Shown here: in pieces, positions 62,005-64,000 of the stretch
Layout: the number at the start of each line of letters is the position of its first letter
Numbering within the stretch: the first letter of the stretch is position 1
From: Streptomyces werraensis
Lineage (GTDB): Bacteria; Actinomycetota; Actinomycetes; Streptomycetales; Streptomycetaceae
Assembly: GCA_014656175.1 (NCBI GenBank)
Contig: BNBX01000006.1
Span: 62,001 to 126,000 of the forward strand
DNA: 64,000 bases
Direction: 5' to 3'
The notes under the pieces: model-generated
The model's input: only the letters and a program-made list of their open reading frames with translations
Told to the model about the DNA's origin: nothing
Database searches by the model: none
Program-made: the position numbers and the translations under genes

Positions 62005-62031
62005 GAGGGGGGCCCGAACCGGGCCCCCCTC
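62005..62031. terminator. Bidirectional terminator hairpin
   Basis: A 12-bp stem GAGGGGGGCCCG/CGGGCCCCCCTC (62005-62016, 62020-62031) with a 3-base loop, between two convergent stops. Confidence 0.75.
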
Positions 62032-62058
62032 GTCGTCTCCCCGGCGTGCGCGCGGACG

Positions 62059-62796
62059 TCAGATGCCGCAGGTCGAGGCCGACCAGAAGCGGCTGCCGCG
62101 GTGATCGACGTGCGTGTGGTCGTTGTGTCCCGGGTAGCCGGGGCCGAGGATCCCGTTGAAGCCGTGGTTGCGGGCCTGCTTGGCCAGCGTGCACAGGGAG
62201 TGCGGTCCCGCGCCCAGGTCGGCGGCGTCGCCGTACAGGTGGCGGCTGTCGCTCGCGCCGCCCACCGCGCTGTTGCAGGACTGGGAGCGGAAGCCGCTGG
62301 TGACCCGGATCGGCTGGTCGCCGAGCGCGTGCCGCAGCGCCTCCAGCTTCCACATGGTGCGCAGGGCGTTGGACTTCGCCGTCGCGGCGCTCACCGCGCC
62401 GCCCGACCAGGTCGAGTTGCAGCGGTTCAGCTCGGAGTAGTCGAAGTGGACCGGCGTGCAGTCGTCGTCCTGGAGGGAGTACAGCTTGCTGAAGGTGTTG
62501 GGTCCGGCCACACCGTCGGCGGAGAGGCCGTAGGCGGACTGGAAGCGCTTGAGGGCGGCGGTGGTGGCCGGTCCGAACTGGCCGTCGACGGCCAGCACGG
62601 CGCCGTAGCCGGGGTAGCCGCTCAGCCGGATCTGGAGCTGTGTGACGTCGGCGCCGGACGCGCCCTGGGACAGGGTGCGGTTCCAGGTGTAGCAGCCGTC
62701 GGCGTGCGCGGTGCCGGCGGTCGCCAGGGACCCCGCCGCCAGCCCAGCCATGAGCATGACAATCGACAGGACGAGTCTCAGTGCGCGTTTCAACAT
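62059..62796 (-). CDS. Secreted peptidoglycan-binding D-Ala-D-Ala carboxypeptidase-like protein (M15)
   Basis: 245 residues from the ATG at 62796, after CGGAGACCGC. Signal peptide LRLVLSIVMLMAGLAAGSLA, cleaved near AHA. A peptidoglycan-binding domain follows (SQGASGADVTQLQIRLSGY, VDGQFGPATTAALKRFQSAY). The C-terminal peptidase domain has the zinc motif SRHLYGDAADL and HNDHTHVDHRG, placing it in the M15A/DacB-type group. Eight cysteines are likely paired. It should trim muropeptides outside the cell. Confidence 0.9.
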   Translation of the reverse strand: MLKRALRLVLSIVMLMAGLAAGSLATAGTAHADGCYTWNRTLSQGASGADVTQLQIRLSGYPGYGAVLAVDGQFGPATTAALKRFQSAYGLSADGVAGPNTFSKLYSLQDDDCTPVHFDYSELNRCNSTWSGGAVSAATAKSNALRTMWKLEALRHALGDQPIRVTSGFRSQSCNSAVGGASDSRHLYGDAADLGAGPHSLCTLAKQARNHGFNGILGPGYPGHNDHTHVDHRGSRFWSASTCGI

Positions 62797-63039
62797 GCGG
62801 TCTCCGCTTCGGGTACGAGAGATCGGGATGAGCGACGAGCCGTGTGACGCGCGTCAACCATGGGGCAAACACACGGCCGAGCGCAAGGTGTCCCGGATCG
62901 GAGCACACCCGGTCCGCGTGAGCCCTGTACGCGCCCCCGGTTCGCTGCGGAGAATGCGGTGCCGGTCCTCGCCTTCCCGTCAAGTGTCGTGCGTACCACC
63001 CCTGTTGGACCCTCCACAGAGGAAAGCAGGTCGATCGCC

Positions 63040-63759
63040 GTGTTGCTGCGCCTTCCCACCTCCCTGTCCGAAGCCCGGCGGTGTCTGGCCGACGGCGCGG
63101 TGCCCGTAGGCGGGGCCACGCTCGTGTGGGCCCAGTGGCAGCGCGACGGCTTCCCGGAACAGGCGGTGTCCCTGCGCCGGCTGCCCGAGGCCACCGTGGT
63201 GGACGCGCAGACCCTGGGCGCGGCCGTGCTGCTGCACCAGGTCGACGAACGGGTGCCGGAGGTGCTGCGCCGCGCCGCCGCTTCCATCGGCACCGGAGCC
63301 GTGCGCCGGACGGCCACCGTCGGCGGCAACATCGTCGGCAGCACCCTGCGCTGTCTGCTGCCCCCGGCGCTGGTCCTGGACGCGCGGGCGACCGTCATGG
63401 ACGGGGACGGCCCGTACGAGGCCGAACTGGCGGAGGTGGTGGCCAAGCGCCCTCTGATGCTGGACATCCGCTGGCGAAGCCCTCTCGTCAGCGGCTACCA
63501 CAAGGCGCCCGGCGAGGCGGGCGGCCCGCCGCCGCTGGTGGTCGCCACCGCCGTGCACGCCGAGAAGGACGGCGGACGGCGGCTGCTCACCGCCGTACGG
63601 GACGGCGGCGAGGTCCTCAGCGGCAGCGTCCCCGCGACGGCGGACGCGGGCCGGGTGCTCGACGCCCTGGAGGGCACGGCCCTGGGCGGCCTGCCCGGGG
63701 AGGCACGGGACGTGGTGCGCCGGGAGGTGGCGGACGTCCTGGGACGCGCCGACGCCTGA
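63040..63759 (+). CDS. FAD-binding subunit of the molybdopterin dehydrogenase family (CutM/XdhC-type fold)
   Basis: 239 residues from the GTG at 63040 with GCAGG 9 bases upstream. The FAD-binding motifs are VPVGGATLVWAQW near the N-terminus and AVRRTATVGGNIVGSTLRC in the middle, as in the medium subunit of CO and xanthine dehydrogenases. It is shorter than the usual ~290 residues. The large molybdopterin and small iron-sulfur subunits are not in this window; the next gene is unrelated. It may be an orphan or part of a complex encoded elsewhere. Confidence 0.82.
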   Translation: MLLRLPTSLSEARRCLADGAVPVGGATLVWAQWQRDGFPEQAVSLRRLPEATVVDAQTLGAAVLLHQVDERVPEVLRRAAASIGTGAVRRTATVGGNIVGSTLRCLLPPALVLDARATVMDGDGPYEAELAEVVAKRPLMLDIRWRSPLVSGYHKAPGEAGGPPPLVVATAVHAEKDGGRRLLTAVRDGGEVLSGSVPATADAGRVLDALEGTALGGLPGEARDVVRREVADVLGRADA

Positions 63760-63777
63760 GCCCACGCGACCTCCGCC

Positions 63778-64000
63778 TCACTCGACGGGCCAGGTGTGCA
63801 CGGGCGCGTTCAGGTGCATGTAGTCGATGTACTGCTGCGTCATGCGGCGCAGCGCCTCGTGCCGCCCGCAGTGCGCGGTCGCGTCGATGTGGTGGAACAT
63901 CTCCTTCTGCCACACCGCCCCGTTGCGCCCCGTCACACAGCGCTGCTCGATGATGCCGAGCAGCGGCTCCCGCCAGGCGTCGTCCATGCCGGAGAGCTCC
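63778..64000 (-). CDS. C-terminal part of a probable GCS2-type glutamate-cysteine ligase family protein (incomplete)
   Basis: Only the last ~74 residues lie in the window; the frame stays open to the right edge, so the ATG at 63987 is probably internal. The visible part (LLGIIEQRCVTGRNGAVWQK, HEALRRMTQQYIDYMHLNAP, ending VHTWPVE) fits the C-termini of actinobacterial GCS2 carboxylate-amine ligase-like proteins. The call is by recall of that pattern and needs the missing N-terminal catalytic region. Confidence 0.45.
   Translation of the reverse strand, partial: ELSGMDDAWREPLLGIIEQRCVTGRNGAVWQKEMFHHIDATAHCGRHEALRRMTQQYIDYMHLNAPVHTWPVE

Overview
The window reads as a chromosomal segment of a Streptomyces or a very close actinomycete. 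Base composition is extremely GC-rich with strong third-position GC bias, so long antisense frames lie opposite most real genes. GTG starts and ATGA overlaps are common. The content is typical of the genus: several SpoIIE-type PP2C phosphatases, an RsbW-like ATPase, GAF-ANTAR and DeoR/LacI regulators, an isorenieratene-type carotenoid cluster, secreted carbohydrases, and a sugar ABC importer without its own ATPase. I saw no tRNA, rRNA, CRISPR array, insertion sequence or prophage. I recognise 57 protein genes; one is cut by the right edge.

Layout. 1-5.8 kb: a PAS/GAF phosphatase, a secreted AMIN-like protein, a GAF-ANTAR regulator, a membrane-anchored Mrr-type nuclease and small proteins. 5.9-10.4 kb: a redox group (MpaB-type oxygenase, SRPBCC protein, FAD oxidoreductase, conserved unknown, SDR) with a perfect palindrome in front of the SRPBCC gene. 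10.4-17.9 kb: a divergent carotenoid cluster, with crtI-crtB-Rieske on the minus strand and crtY-crtT-crtU on the plus strand. No crtE is present. 17.9-22.3 kb: a same-strand run on the minus strand of a 49-residue protein, an RsbW-like ATPase, the cobinamide amidohydrolase CbiZ, a SpoIIE phosphatase and a cobalamin-binding protein. The cobalamin protein carries the CarH/LitR-type Wx9EH photosensory motif but has no DNA-binding domain. The phosphatase and sensor genes overlap by 4 bases. This run is the most interesting part of the window.

22.4-27.1 kb: phosphoglucomutase, an epoxide-hydrolase-like enzyme, a cupin and small proteins, plus a long inverted repeat at 25382-25452. 27.2-34.7 kb: a DeoR/LacI-hybrid regulator and a sugar ABC operon (binding lipoprotein, two permeases, 2-hydroxyacid dehydrogenase, DUF2264 protein). 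A shared operator-like motif lies before the regulator and before the operon. 34.7-49.4 kb: a coiled-coil/basic-linker/winged-helix protein, a 1127-residue GH87-type glucanase, an L,D-transpeptidase-like lipoprotein, a secreted hydrolase, an adjacent PP2C phosphatase and MASE1 membrane protein, a GH97 glycosidase and a secreted amidohydrolase with a discoidin domain.

49.4-54.6 kb: a glpD-tetR / alkyl-DHAP synthase-like / lipid kinase module suggestive of ether-lipid metabolism. 54.8-57.6 kb: a Fur-family regulator and katG. 57.6-64 kb: small conserved proteins, a DUF350 membrane protein, a GH16-ricin glucanase, a zinc D,D-peptidase, an orphan FAD subunit and the C-terminus of a probable GCS2-type ligase.

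How the genes may work together. The carotenoid genes would turn GGPP made elsewhere into aromatic carotenoids. The adjacent cobalamin sensor and phosphatase could couple light to a partner-switching sigma-factor cascade, with CbiZ salvaging the cobinamide needed to build the chromophore. The link to carotenoid expression is inferred from gene order and motifs only. The carbohydrases and ABC operon form a separate carbon-scavenging theme.
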